A DNA stretch of 64,000 nt. Origin: Fasciola hepatica (taxonomy: Eukaryota; Platyhelminthes; Trematoda; Plagiorchiida; Fasciolidae). The position numbers and the translations under genes are program-made. Location: NCBI GenBank assembly GCA_948099385.1, contig CANUEZ040000061.1, forward strand, positions 12,012,001 through 12,076,000, written 5' to 3'. Of this stretch, positions 21,307 through 32,439 are shown in pieces. Below the pieces are notes generated by a model. That model was not told where the DNA came from, made no database searches, and saw only the letters and a program-made list of their open reading frames with translations. Each line of letters begins with the position of its first letter. Within the stretch, counting starts at the first letter, position 1.

Positions 21307-21877
21307 CAATAAGTTGGGAAGTTCGCCATGGATTTACCAAACCACAGACCCGTGAAATTACAATCGGTAGTTATGATTTCATTTTCTTCTGGTCTCCTAG
21401 CGACTCCAAAAACACCGAACATCGTTTGTGTTATTATTACGGTCCAACATCCGCCGGCGCCCTCAGGCGCTACTTTGTTCCAGTTTACCTTACCCTTTCG
21501 CAGACGGATCTACACAGTCACATTGGCTTCATCCGTAGCCTGGCTGACTCCCGTGCACGTTCAAGGAGCCAACCGCTCGCTGGACAACGGGACGATTGGT
21601 CAGCCTGGCACTGGAGACGGCAACTGGATGCCTTTTTGGATGGACCTGACGAGGCATTTTCCGGCTTGCATTCGTATGAGACCTGTGGGCGCCAAAACAC
21701 AGTTGGACCTACGTACATCGGACCTCGAGAGTGCAGGCACTGGTAAACTCATCAGCAGTCGTTCGACGTCACCAACAATATAACGGACAAGCTATGAGGA
21801 GTTCCTGGACAACCAATAATTCCGGCTTACCATCACGATCGAAGCCCAACTTCGTCGGACTTCCAGGAGGAAGCCCC
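21307..21877 (+). other. Gypsy-2 3' untranslated region and polypurine candidate
   Basis: A 151-codon frame at 21328-21783 overlaps other frames, has no motif and no membrane segment, and so does not support an envelope gene. AGGAGGAAG at about 21866-21873, four bases before the 3' LTR, is a good polypurine-tract candidate. Confidence 0.55.
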
Positions 21878-22185
21878 TGTAGCGGTTGCAATCTTCGTTC
21901 ATACTTTTACCACGTTTATTGTTTAACTGAACGCTGACTGCCAAGCGCGGTGGCCATTTGACCGTTGCTCTTGCGCACGCTCTCACGCACGCTCCCAAAT
22001 AAACGCTAACCACTATCTCTCCCAATCGCCTTCTCGTTCTCACGGGTCGTGGAGAATACTGTTCTGGTTAACATATTTGTGCAGTGCTGCACATTAGAGT
22101 AACGTGCAGGTGGTCCACGCAGTACAAAGGACCGAAGCACGTGTTTACTAAGGAAACCGCGAAGTAAGGTCTAACTAACTTTACA
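21878..22185 (+). repeat. Gypsy-2 3' LTR
   Basis: Direct repeat of 16752-17059, TGTA...TACA, followed by the second AGGC at 22186-22189 and then LINE-2 coding sequence. Confidence 0.92.
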
Positions 22186-22191
22186 AGGCTT

Positions 22192-25020
22192 GCATCGTTT
22201 CTTTCCGTCATACTCGTAAGTGCCCGTTCATTACTGAACAAAACTAAAGCCATCCGCAGCATCGCTCAGCCCTCCAACTTTGATATTATCATTGTTACTG
22301 AAACTTGGCTAATGGATTCCGTCCCGTCAGATCGAGTCTTTCTAGTTGGCTACCAGATGTTCCGAAGGAATAGGCCTCGTCGTGGAGGAGGCTGTCTAAT
22401 TTATGTCAAAAACACTCTGCAGGCCATTCCATTCTCACACACAACTCTCGACGCCGTTCAGGATTCTCTGTGGTTAACGATTCCCTTACCTAACTCCTAT
22501 GTTCTTATTGGTTGCATCTATCGGCCATCTGATTCCAACCCTATGGACCTTGCCAAGATCATTGACGCGTTCAACTACCTTCCATTGCTGCCGTGTTTCT
22601 CCAAACTCATCGCGGGGGACTTCAATGCACCGAGAATCTGCTGGAATACACCATCTGCCCCAAACAACTTATTAGATTTCATGTCATGCATCCGCGTAGG
22701 GCGCTGGATCCAACATGTAACAATCCCAACTAGAGGTAACAACATCCTTGATTTGTTGTTCACGATTGGTTTATCTGATGTTTCAGCCAGTACGCTCGAC
22801 CTCTTTCCAGGAAGTGACCACAGAATGGTGACCTGCTTCTTCGCGGTTCCGCAAGCTTTCGATAAATCCCACCTACCCAATCGTTTCTCTTCAGCAGTCA
22901 ACTGGGACAATCTTATCTGCACGCTTCGTTCGTTAGACTGGGACGACTTCTTCCTGCAAAGCGACCCCCAGCTGGCTGCTGATTTACTATATTCTAACCT
23001 ATCAAACTTACTGTCCAAAATCACTACAACTCGTATCATATCAAACCGAGTCCGTAGTTCAGTCCTGAGCCGAATGCAAAACAAATATCTGAAGCTCCAG
23101 AAGGTGTACCACAAGAGTAGTGACTTATCGTCATTTTTGCAGCTCCAACGTCTCTCGTTAGCAATCAGAATTAAGTCTGACGATATGCTAAAAAAACAAG
23201 AAGTATCGGCCTTGCAATGCCATGATACTTCCTCAAAGTTGGCACGCCTAATGAAGAACAGAAATCAGAGTAAACCGGCAGGTATCCCCTCTCTCATTTT
23301 GGAAAATAACGATCACATTACCTCACCTGTAGCGATAGCCCAGGCTCTTAATTCATACTTTGCTGCACCTATGACTACGGACCTTCTTACTTTACCCTCA
23401 TGCATAGACCCTGTCACCGATCACTTACTGTCTGATTTAGAATTTACTCTGAAAGAGGTGACCAACCAGCTTATTCGTGTCCGGAAGTCCTCGCACCTTG
23501 GCCATGATGGTGTTCCACCGACACTTCTACGCCTTGGAGGAACTGATATCGCAGCCCTACTATTGAAGGTATACAGTCTATCCATCAAGTATGGCATATT
23601 TCCTTCACAATGGAAGACTGCGGTCATCATCCCAATCCATAAGAAAGGACCAGTACATGACCCCTCCAATTGCCGCCCTATCAACCACACTCCAATTGCT
23701 TCTAGGTTGATGGAACGCCTCATCAAACAGCGGATGTCCGACTTCCTATTGTCCCATAACATCTACCATAGTGGGCAGCATGGCTTCTTAAAGTCACGTT
23801 CATGCATCACTTGCCAATACGACTTTTTTAACCTCATAACGGCGGCCGCCGACAACAGTCAATCCATCATCATTATATACCTTGATATGACAAAAGTGTT
23901 CGCCCGCGTCCCTCACGCTTTATTACTAACCAAACCCAATGCTCACGGCTTTTCCGGCTTGCTTTTAACGTGGTTAACATCATACCTATCGAATCGCTCA
24001 CAAGTGGTTTCCATTGATGAGTGTTTCTCACGGCCTGCTCCAGTCACTAGTGGAGTTATACAAGGCAGTGTACTCGGTTCTTTACTTTTTCTCATCTACA
24101 TAGATGATATATTTCCCATCTTGCACCATGGCACCCCATTCCTCTTCGCTGAAGACGTTAAGATTGTCTATGAGTTGCCTCGTCAGAACCTCACCATTAT
24201 GCTAGATGAAATTTCTAGTGACCTGAAGCGACTCGGGGATTGGTGCAATTCATGGAGTATGGACTTTTCGGCCTCGAAGAGCTGCTACACAACATTCAGA
24301 TGTCAAGTGGCCTCCGGAACCCTGTTTATCGACGACCTACCCATCTCGTACAGCCCTTCAGTTCGAGACCTTGGTCTTCATTATTCTTGCAGTTTTAGGT
24401 TTTCTGAGTTTGTTCCACTCCAGATTGCAAAGACGAGAAGAACCACTGGTCTCATCTCCAGAACCTTCCGGCTAAATGATTGCAAACTGCTCACTTACAA
24501 GTCTCACGCCAGGCCTCTCCTTGAATACTGTCCTATTATCTTCACCAACATGACGAAATCCGACCGCATTTCTCTGGAGTCCGTGCAACGTCAGTTCACC
24601 AAACATTTAGTGGGATTTTCCTTCAGTTTGTGTTACAAGGATCGATGCATCCTACTCAGTCTTGACCCTCTATGGCTGCCTCGCATGAAGCTCAATTTAT
24701 GCTTCCTGTTTAAGCTGTACCACCGTACGGTCTTTTCGTGTACTGAACCTATTCGTCTCACTCGCTCCACGAATTATGTTCTACGCCATCGGTCATTGCA
24801 GTTCTCTATTCCTAGATCAAAATTAGCGTTAAGATCTAACTTCTTCCTTATAAAATACTCAAAGTTATGAAATAAACTCTCCCTAAACATCCGCGAGAGT
24901 GTCTCAATTTCCCAGTTCAGAGGCTCGCTGAATCACTTCTTGACTGTTCCCAATGTGATCCTTCTTACCGGCCAGACCGTCACCGAAGAGGTGGCCTACG
25001 AAAACGAGTTTGATTACTAG
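22192..25020 (+). pseudogene. LINE-2 ORF2: endonuclease-reverse transcriptase, one stop and altered catalytic residues
   Basis: The frame is open from the Gypsy-2 junction, well before its first internal ATG at 22312, to a TGA at 24868-24870. It continues in frame to a TAG at 25018-25020. Endonuclease signposts are VTETWL (about 22297), LIGCIYRPSDS, AGDFNAPRICW (about 22610), T-RGNN-LDLLF and GSDHRMV (about 22813), all of normal form. RT blocks: GHDGVPPTLLRLGG, AVIIPIHKKG, GQHGFLKSRSC, LDMTKVFARV at about 23881 and SGVIQGSVLGSLLFLIYIDDI. The second-metal FADD block reads FAED at 24145-24156, and the FDRV part of motif A reads FARV (Ala codon 23902-23904). LINE-1 has a tryptophan where this copy has the TGA at 24868. 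The endonuclease looks sound; the RT probably is not. Confidence 0.85.
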
Positions 25021-26109
25021 GATTATTGCACCAGAACTTTCATTTCTCGCCCGATGACAAACGCCAGTGCAACATACGTCCACTTTCCCGTGCATGATAA
25101 CAATTTTCTCTAGCGCATCACCACTGATGCCCTAGCGATTCTTTCCGCATTCTTCCTTAATTGCTCTTCAGAACTTCTAATTGCGTGCAAACAATTTATC
25201 CTTTGGAATGCAGACGCAGCAGCCCACCCGGTTTACGCAATATTGCAAGCCCGAAGTAGTACTTATCAACCCTACGCTATTTAAACTCTCGAATTTAAAC
25301 CCAGATCAAATATGAAATGTGCCACTGACCGTTCATATAAACCCAACCAATGTGCCAGTCACATTCGCTCACAGTCTGTTATTTCAAACCTATCTTATCG
25401 CGTTGTTGCCAAACTGCTTTCTGCCTAAGCAAACGGTACTGAGGGTTATCAATTCTAACTGCTCTAAACCGTGAGACCCTAGGTCTTTTATTAGCATCCG
25501 AGCGATTCCATGCCAGAGTGAAAAATCATAAATCCTTTGGGATGCATACACCGTTACCAAACTAGTGTACTCCACTCCGTTAGCCTGCAGCAGTATAGCA
25601 CAAATCCACCGCGAGCCTATTTTTACTCAGAATGTGGAGTAGGTGCCATTGACTGCTCAAATGAAACTCCATCCATGCTTCACTCACACAGACGTAACCA
25701 GTCCGTTATATATTGTCTTCATATATCATCATAACCCACAGCTGGAACCACGTCCAGACTGTAACCCCCCATTATTTCAGGTCTGTTGTCTCCCACTATC
25801 GCAGTCCCCAAACCGGATAACCAAGGACGCCACTTTGACTCGTACGGACAGAGACCCAAATAGAACCTACCATAGCAACTGGGACCGAAATCAAGCCACC
25901 CGACAGGAAATACTTCCAATTGCTTATCAGATCATTCAGCTTTTTCTAAAACAACCAACACACATTCCAGTTCATGCGCATCTTGCTAATATACCACCAC
26001 ACTCAGCCGATTGACCGACACATACTTTGCCCTGCTAGATGAAACATACCCATATGATGTCGTACGTTACCAGAAACTACGCTGAATATCACTGAAGGCA
26101 AATGCCTCA

Positions 26110-26111
<2 letters not shown>
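25021..26111. other. No recognisable gene
   Basis: Short frames only, the longest 123 codons at 25643-26014 without motif. The first part may be the 3' untranslated region of LINE-2. Confidence 0.45.

Positions 26112-26155
<44 letters not shown>
26112..26155. repeat. (AT)22 microsatellite
   Basis: An uninterrupted run of 22 AT units. Confidence 0.97.
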
Positions 26156-26159
<4 letters not shown>

Positions 26160-26224
26160 CAGTGAAACATCATATAAACGCTCAAGTCCATGCGGACATT
26201 TCACACTTTATTATCCGTTACCAC

Positions 26225-27661
26225 AGTCCACTTTTCCTCCGAACCGTAGCCGGTTGGAAGTTGACTCTCCACTCCTCGAGGACCTTCCAGTTGCGTTTTC
26301 TCATTTCTGAATGGTACATGTTACTGATCTTGAACCTAAATTCATCTTTTTATAGACTGCTGTTTCTCCCACATCCACCAGTGTTCACTTTCACGAAATT
26401 GGTCTCGGCACCGTTTCGAAACTCATTCCATTTATTGAACCCCGGTAAATCCGACATTCAGGGTCTGCATCGTCTTCATGGATCGCTATCATCTCCACAT
26501 GCACCGATTTTCCCGAGAACACTTCTTTACAATTTTTTCTTCCTTTTCTTCTTGTTCAAAATTTACTCCATCTGCAGAACCTTAGCAGGCCTCCGGTTCC
26601 CAGCTTGCATCATTCTCGTTCATAATGCGTCCTTGACACTGCGCCAACGGTTTTTCAATATCCCCACCGCCCAGCCCGGATTCGGAACCGGTTTGAAACT
26701 GCCATTAGTAAAGTGATCCATTCAAACTGTTGCTGGCTATGTCTATCTATCGCTGATACTCTCGACTTTCATACTTTGAATTTGTGAATATTCCACTTTA
26801 TTGAGTAACTTGTCACACCATGATTATGCGCTAGCGCGTGCGTCTCGACCATGGCCGAGAATTATACAATTATCATTATCATTATCAATCAATAAGTCAA
26901 TATATTTTTTCGCCAGCGTAACGGAACAATAAGGCGCGAGCCTACGCGGAGCTTTTTTTGCTCAGTTTTCCCTTGCAAGATTTCATTTTTCTTTCAATCG
27001 TTACCCGGCTTGAAATTGATTCTTCACCAAATCAAGGCCTTCAAGTTGCGCTCTTTTCTTTTCTGAATGATACGAGTTGTTGATCCTGAACCTAAACTCA
27101 CCGTTTATATGGATTGCTGTTTCCTCCACATTCATCAACGTTTCCTAGTCCATTTCCACACAGTTTGTTCATGTCTCCCCTTTTCACGACGCACTCTTTT
27201 TTATTGAGACCGGGAATATCCGTCATTCCGGGCCATCGTCGCCTTCATGGAGAGCCGTTCTCCTCATATCCACAAAGGTTTAGGAGTGTACTCCCATGCA
27301 TTTCTTTCATCCCTTCATGTTCATACCTTATTCTGTTCATGGAACCCCAATAGTCCTCCGTTATCCACAGCTTGCATTATTTTGGTTTATAACGCATCCT
27401 TAGCGCTATATTTTCAAGACATATTTCGCATTCCCACGGGCCACCACCAACCAACCCGGATCCGAAGCCAAACCGTATTTGCCGCGAGAACCATTAGCAT
27501 TTCGATCGATCAAAACTAACTCTAGCTATATTGCTTTGCTTCTGACGATTTTGACTCGCTTTCTTGAAATTCGTGTATAGTTCATTGTTTTGAGTAACGT
27601 CGTATACCATGATCATGCGCTTGCGCGTGCGTCTCGACTATGTTCGAGAAATGTACCATTA

Positions 27662-27708
<47 letters not shown>

Positions 27709-27720
27709 TGCTCACCCCGT
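26225..27720 (+). repeat. Two diverged tandem units with ATT/ATC-rich tails
   Basis: The stretch from about 26240 to 26900 and the stretch from about 27000 to 27720 are recognisably the same sequence, about 770 bases apart. Shared landmarks are TTTCTGAATG-TAC, GATC-TGAACCTAAA, ATCGTC-TCATGGA, CTTGCAT-ATT and GCGCGTGCGTCTCGAC. Each ends in a CGAGAA-T-TAC-ATTAT motif followed by ATC or ATT repeats. The structure resembles the 3' ends of non-LTR retrotransposons with microsatellite tails. No coding is visible, so the family is unknown. Confidence 0.65.
27658..27709. repeat. (ATT)n microsatellite
   Basis: A nearly pure ATT run that forms the tail of the second tandem unit. The first unit ends at about 26871-26900 with a shorter ATC-rich tail. 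Confidence 0.92.
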
Positions 27721-29470
27721 TCCACCTAGCAAGCGTGTGTATCTGATTACGCATGACCCCACGGAAAACCAGCGCATTCGCGTCCCCATAAAAGGCCTCA
27801 CCTCAGCTCTGAGCGCTTCCTTTTCTTTTTATAATTTCTCTGCCCTCACCTACAGCTGGGTCAACAACCTGACTGCAGTCCATTCTTTTCCCATTCCCAT
27901 TTCTGACCCTCAACTGGGCCCTTTCACTATTCTACCACTTATCAGCTTAACCATTTTGCACTCTGGCTTAGCATGAGCCTAATATCTCCGTCAGCAACTA
28001 AATGCCCTAAAATCTACCAGTCTCAGCCCGGTAATCCCTCGTAGATCGGCCCACTGGCCATCAAGTAGAATTATCACTCTAATTTTCGTTAAGCCGTTAA
28101 TCATAACCTTCAGCTGGAGCATCCTCCAGACTGCCGCATTTATTCTGTATTCCAGAACACACTGGTTACCTGGGTAACCCGTCAACCGAATCGATGTCAT
28201 CCCCGGATTACCTAACGGACTAAACGATTTGATCGATCGGATTGACCGTGGTTAAACCTATACTCACACCTGACGACGCTTAAATGGAGCACCTTACATA
28301 GCTAACCAGTGATCGCAATCCCATAACCAGGATTACAACCATTCATGACAGTCTCACCGGACAGCCGGACGGATTCCTGACATCACCCATCAGCATCCCT
28401 TTCCCGTACTCCAAACGAACATTTCAATCAATTCTGCGTGCAGGACCGAAGTCTGGCCCTCGTCGATGCGTTCCGTACCTACTCCTCCTGGTTCGTCATC
28501 CTAGCCCTTTTTGACTGCTGCTCTCATCATGCACTAGCTGCCACCAACGGAAACCAATTTCTTTATGAAACAAAAAACCAAACACTTGGTTATTCACTTT
28601 TTTATCACGTATGAAGAAAATCTCACTTTTGCACTAAACGTCCTCTGTTCCTTCGGGTCTGGCCTCTCCCAGTCACCGCAGTCTTCCTTCCTCTTCGCCA
28701 CCTGTGCATATTTGCTTGGTTGCATCAGCAGCGTTTGTCTCCAACAACGTTTCCTCAACAGCTTTTTGAAATTCCGAGTTCTGTGTTCCTTCACCATTCA
28801 CGCTCCTTAAAAGCACACTGCATTCTTGGTGAGGGTTTCTGCCTCCACGTGATTTTCTATATAATATCGACATTACCTGTACAGAAAGGCCAATTTGATT
28901 ATCCCGTTCGACTCACTTGCATTTGCATCACAGGAACCCCCACAATGCATTATCCAATGGAGGGTCAATCTGCCCTACATCATGCAGGCATCTCCGACTG
29001 CACTTTTATTACACCGTGTTAACTCTATTTTTGATTTTCTTTTGGTAGCACTCTCAACCTGTTTCTCAATATTGATTCCGCAAATATCCAATTGGTGCCA
29101 CACCTCGCCTCCGTCTACACTTCCCGACTCTCCTTTGAACCTCTTCCACTCCGTAGCTCTCTCCCTATCTTCATCGACTGCACACCAAATTCCGTAGATC
29201 GCAGTGATCCGTTCTGAACTACCGGATCTGTCATCGACAGTTATCGGCACCCGTAAGGCGAGTAGCGTATTATTCCTGCCTCAACTCCCTGTTCGTGTTG
29301 TGATGTCCGACACCAAATGCTTTGTGGGTTCTTGCAAACACTGCACTTTTACCCTTCTTCAATATGGCTTTATCTGCATTCCCACGTCCATCTCGCTAAC
29401 CACATCGCCCCATTTTCGAATTCGAAACCGATTCGCAATGGTCACTCCGACCCTCTTCTCTTTAGTTCAC
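27721..29470. other. No recognisable gene
   Basis: Pyrimidine-rich sequence with short frames (up to about 103 codons) and no motifs. Part of it may be a third, more decayed copy of the tandem unit, because the end of such a copy is visible just downstream. Confidence 0.4.
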
Positions 29471-29479
29471 TTAAACACC

Positions 29480-29625
29480 GTCCAAGCTGATCGTTCTATT
29501 ACTGCAATTGTGTGAACCATGAACTTCAAAATTGTGATTACCCTGCATTACTGTGAATTGCTGTGTTCTCTGATCATGCTTTGTGCATGTGTTTTGACCA
29601 CAATCGAGAAATATGCCATTAATAA
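29480..29625 (+). repeat. 3' end of a third diverged unit
   Basis: The order TGATCATGC, GTGCATGTGTTTTGACCA, CGAGAAATATGCCATTA matches the ends of the units at about 26820-26880 and 27610-27665. The microsatellite tail is reduced to ATTAATAAAA. Confidence 0.55.
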
Positions 29626-29649
29626 AACGGTACCGCTAGGTCTGCTCGG

Positions 29650-30560
29650 TGTCAGGGCTTGCTCAAAGACAGATATCCAATGTCCTACCTCAGAACTTGT
29701 TTACGACAGCCCAGAAAACTTCTTACACCAAGGTGCACAAATCACTTTCCTTACAGACTTAGACATATCACTTATCTGCGAACAAGCGAAGTTGCGCTCC
29801 AGCATGGACTCGAGTAGAGTGATGAAAGGTTTTTTCCCACCAAACTCAGGACTAAGTCAAGCTTGTTCATTTGTGTTGGCCTGGTGCGCGAACTATTGCG
29901 ACAGACTTGGAAAGGCCCATTTTGCGCGATTCATAGCCACTACGGTCGTTCCAAGGTTGATCGACGCGATTGCATCAATACCGTTAGCATTGATCTTCTC
30001 AAAGTCGCTTAAGTTGACGGTGGAGTATCACTCGCTGACATGAGATTCCATGCTAACCCCGCAATATCTGTTGACGACACTTCCGAGTCACGTCAGGGCC
30101 AGCGGTTGGTGTCGTCTGCCATGAATTCGAGTGAGGCAGTTGTCTCACATTCAGCGCAACAACCAGCCGGAATGGCTACGGCTTCCAATGGGAATGTCGT
30201 CCGATACTGAATTTAGCAGCGCCCTGGGTCTGCTACATCTTCCAACGAGAATAACTTCTCTCGTTCAAGTCAGTAGCACATGCCCTAACCCCTCCCGCGA
30301 ACGGGGCTACCCTCTCACGTCCCCGTTGGAAGGTCGTTTACCCATGACGTTTTCGCGGCTAGGTCACGTATGATCATTGCCGTTGCATTCCACAGTAACA
30401 GCTTTGGTGTTGGTCGTTTCGAAACGATGTGGGGTGGATCACTAGCTATTACTGTGTACTTGTCACGTCTATTGCAGGCGCTACACCAGTTTTTCGACCA
30501 TGAAAACGATAACGGTTTATTTTGGAGGAGCCCATGATACGCCACAGATTACAATCGGGT
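29650..30560 (+). mobile_element. Old 3' fragment of a Gypsy-1-type element
   Basis: This aligns by eye with Gypsy-1 from about 12725 to 13560. Shared blocks are AGATATCCAATGT, the GA-CTTGT-TACG word, CGCTGACATGAGAT, GTTGACGACACTTCCG-GTCACGTCA, the serine-rich repeat tail, TTTTCGCG-CTAGGTCA and TTAC-GT-TTCT. It therefore holds the integrase C-terminus, the Pol tail and some 3' untranslated sequence. The 174-codon frame at 29519-30043 runs into it by chance. No LTR is detectable, so both ends are eroded. Confidence 0.75.
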
Positions 30561-32439
30561 GGCGCGGATGATGATTAAACACGAGATTCCGTCAAGTTAA
30601 CATGGCATGAACGCACGAAAATCTTGAGAGAAAGCCTGAGCAACCCAAAGGGGTAATAACGCTCGGCAAGGTTACGGTCAAGTTTTATTGCTCAAGTCGG
30701 CTGGCGGCATATGCGGCCACTCAAAAACGTGAGGCATACGCACTAAGAATATCAAAAATGATCACGTAGGCTGAGAAATGCCAAATACGGAACAAGTATT
30801 TTTGTGATATCGGTTTTGTGGAACGAGAAAATAGTCAAAAACGAGAGATATGAAGTCACTAGCGGACTGAAAGAATAAGGGGAATAGTGGCAAGGGACTG
30901 AACGATAGGCGGGGACGAAGTATCAGGACACAATGCAATAAGACAATGATATAGCACACGGGTAAAATTTATTGGCGATGTACTGACACCAATGGTCATA
31001 TGGAAGATAACCAACATATCCGGTAGAAAAATTGCCAGAAAGGTGACGTAGAAAATGGCCAGAAGAAGGCAGGCATTCGATCCGTGAAGGGATTACTTCA
31101 TGTCTGGAGAGGCATAGAGTGTCAGCTTGCATATATAAATGTGAGGACAAATTAGTCTGGCGCGTGTCGCTAGGGCACTTACGGAGACCAAAAGCATTGA
31201 GGAGCGGTAGTAGATCTTTTGAAGCATATGGAATTTGAGTTTTCATCTGACGATAACTGCAACAACAGAGTCGTCGTGTGACAATGACCAGAGATAAGGC
31301 CTCATGAGGCTGATTTAGGGCGAAAATCAAAGATGGGAAATCTAGTCGGTCGGCAAAGATCGCAACAATGATTTCTATGTATGTATATACATGTAGTCTG
31401 ATGGAATCATTTAAGTATCAGACGAAAAGCACATCTAGAGTTGGAGGGCTACACTAACGGTGATTTTGATGAGGGTTGCTGCAGTATGCTGGTAGTTGTT
31501 CGGCAGATTATTCTCCTTATGTTAGGTGGACGATAATATGCCAACATGGGAGCTGTAAATGGGATGCACGGGTATGGAAGTTACACAGCCGTTCGGCGTA
31601 TAAAGGCATTGGTGGAGAATATGGTAGGTAAGTGTCCATCTTTTACCGCTATTTTGGTAAGCGTCATGCGGTAGCAACAAAGAAGTGAGCTGCATGATGG
31701 ATGTATTTAAGGTGTGCAGATTTGGAGGGGATATGATGCACTGCAAGGTCAAGGCGATGTAATGGGAGGGCAATAAATTGAGGAGCAAGGGTACTGATGG
31801 AGGTAGCAGACAATCCTCAGTTGGATCATGGACTGCCATAACACTGCGGAAAGATATTTCAGAGAGAGAATTAGATAGATAATAATGATTGGAAAATGGA
31901 TAGGAGCAAGAACTGCGCAAATGGAGGAACCTTTGGACGGGAGCAGGAATATTTTTAAGTAAAATGGACATGATTACGAAAGAGTTTGGTAAATGTTCGG
32001 GCGCCATTCTGTTGGAAAGCAAGTATGAAGGAACGTGCGCCCGCGTTTTGGGGTAACACACGGACAGCGAAAAGCAAGTCACTGAGGTCGTTAGGAACGG
32101 AGGTCACTGAGGTCATTCTGGAAGATGAAAATTGGGAGCGGCGTAACCAGTCGGAGGGTGACGCTACCCTCGCGAACGGAGAGCTCATGGGTACTCCAGT
32201 AGGAATGGACTTGGAGGTATCGGACGTCCCTGATATCAAACGGTCTCCGTGTCCCCCACTGATAACCACCTTTGCGAAGCCTTGCTACCCCCTGTCGAGC
32301 CGCGTCCGAGTCAGGGAGAGGTTTGAATAAAAGTGGATGTCTATCCTTTGGAGCGAATGCGGTGGTGCTTTTCACCGACGCGAGTAGAAATAAAAACAAG
32401 CAGATGGAAATCTCGAAATTCCTTTGGTGGCCTCAATAG
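30561..32439. other. No recognisable gene
   Basis: The longest frame is 186 codons on the minus strand (31522-32082), rich in Leu, Ser, Pro and His. It has no motif, and overlapping frames are of similar quality. On the minus strand the sequence is pyrimidine-rich, like the non-coding insert at 38229-40165. It may be another decayed LINE 3' region. Confidence 0.4.

Larger units (their letters stand above)
16752..22185 (+). mobile_element. Gypsy-2: full-length CsRn1-type LTR retrotransposon
   Basis: A 5434-bp element with 308-bp LTRs starting TGTA and ending TACA, AGGC target duplications, gag with the C-x2-H-x9-C-x3-C box and a long pol. It lies in LINE-2 in the same orientation. It shares domain order and the ten-base primer site with Gypsy-1, but its LTRs are unrelated in sequence and its proteins are clearly diverged, so it is a different family of the same clade. 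Lesions: a TGA in gag, a frameshift and a TAA in pol near 18728-18798. From there to 21306 the RT-RH-IN frame is open. Confidence 0.92.
16592..25020 (+). mobile_element. LINE-2: APE-type non-LTR retrotransposon, split by Gypsy-2
   Basis: The proline-rich part at 16592-16751 and the EN-RT-C-terminal part at 22190-25020 belong together around Gypsy-2. Its motifs, order and C-terminal blocks match LINE-1, with moderate protein divergence, so the two are related but separate CR1/Jockey-like families. Neither a 3' tail repeat nor a target duplication for LINE-2 is visible. Confidence 0.8.

Noticed and set aside
21328..21783. 151-codon frame after Gypsy-2 pol as an envelope gene
   Set aside because: No signal peptide, membrane segment or cysteine pattern; overlapping frames are equally open.
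26112..27709. AT and ATT repeats as a CRISPR array, centromere or telomere
   Set aside because: Simple microsatellites without spacer structure or telomeric units.
31522..32082. 186-codon minus-strand open frame as a gene
   Set aside because: Composition is low-complexity (Leu, Ser, Pro, His), there is no motif, and other frames are open over similar lengths in this pyrimidine-skewed stretch.
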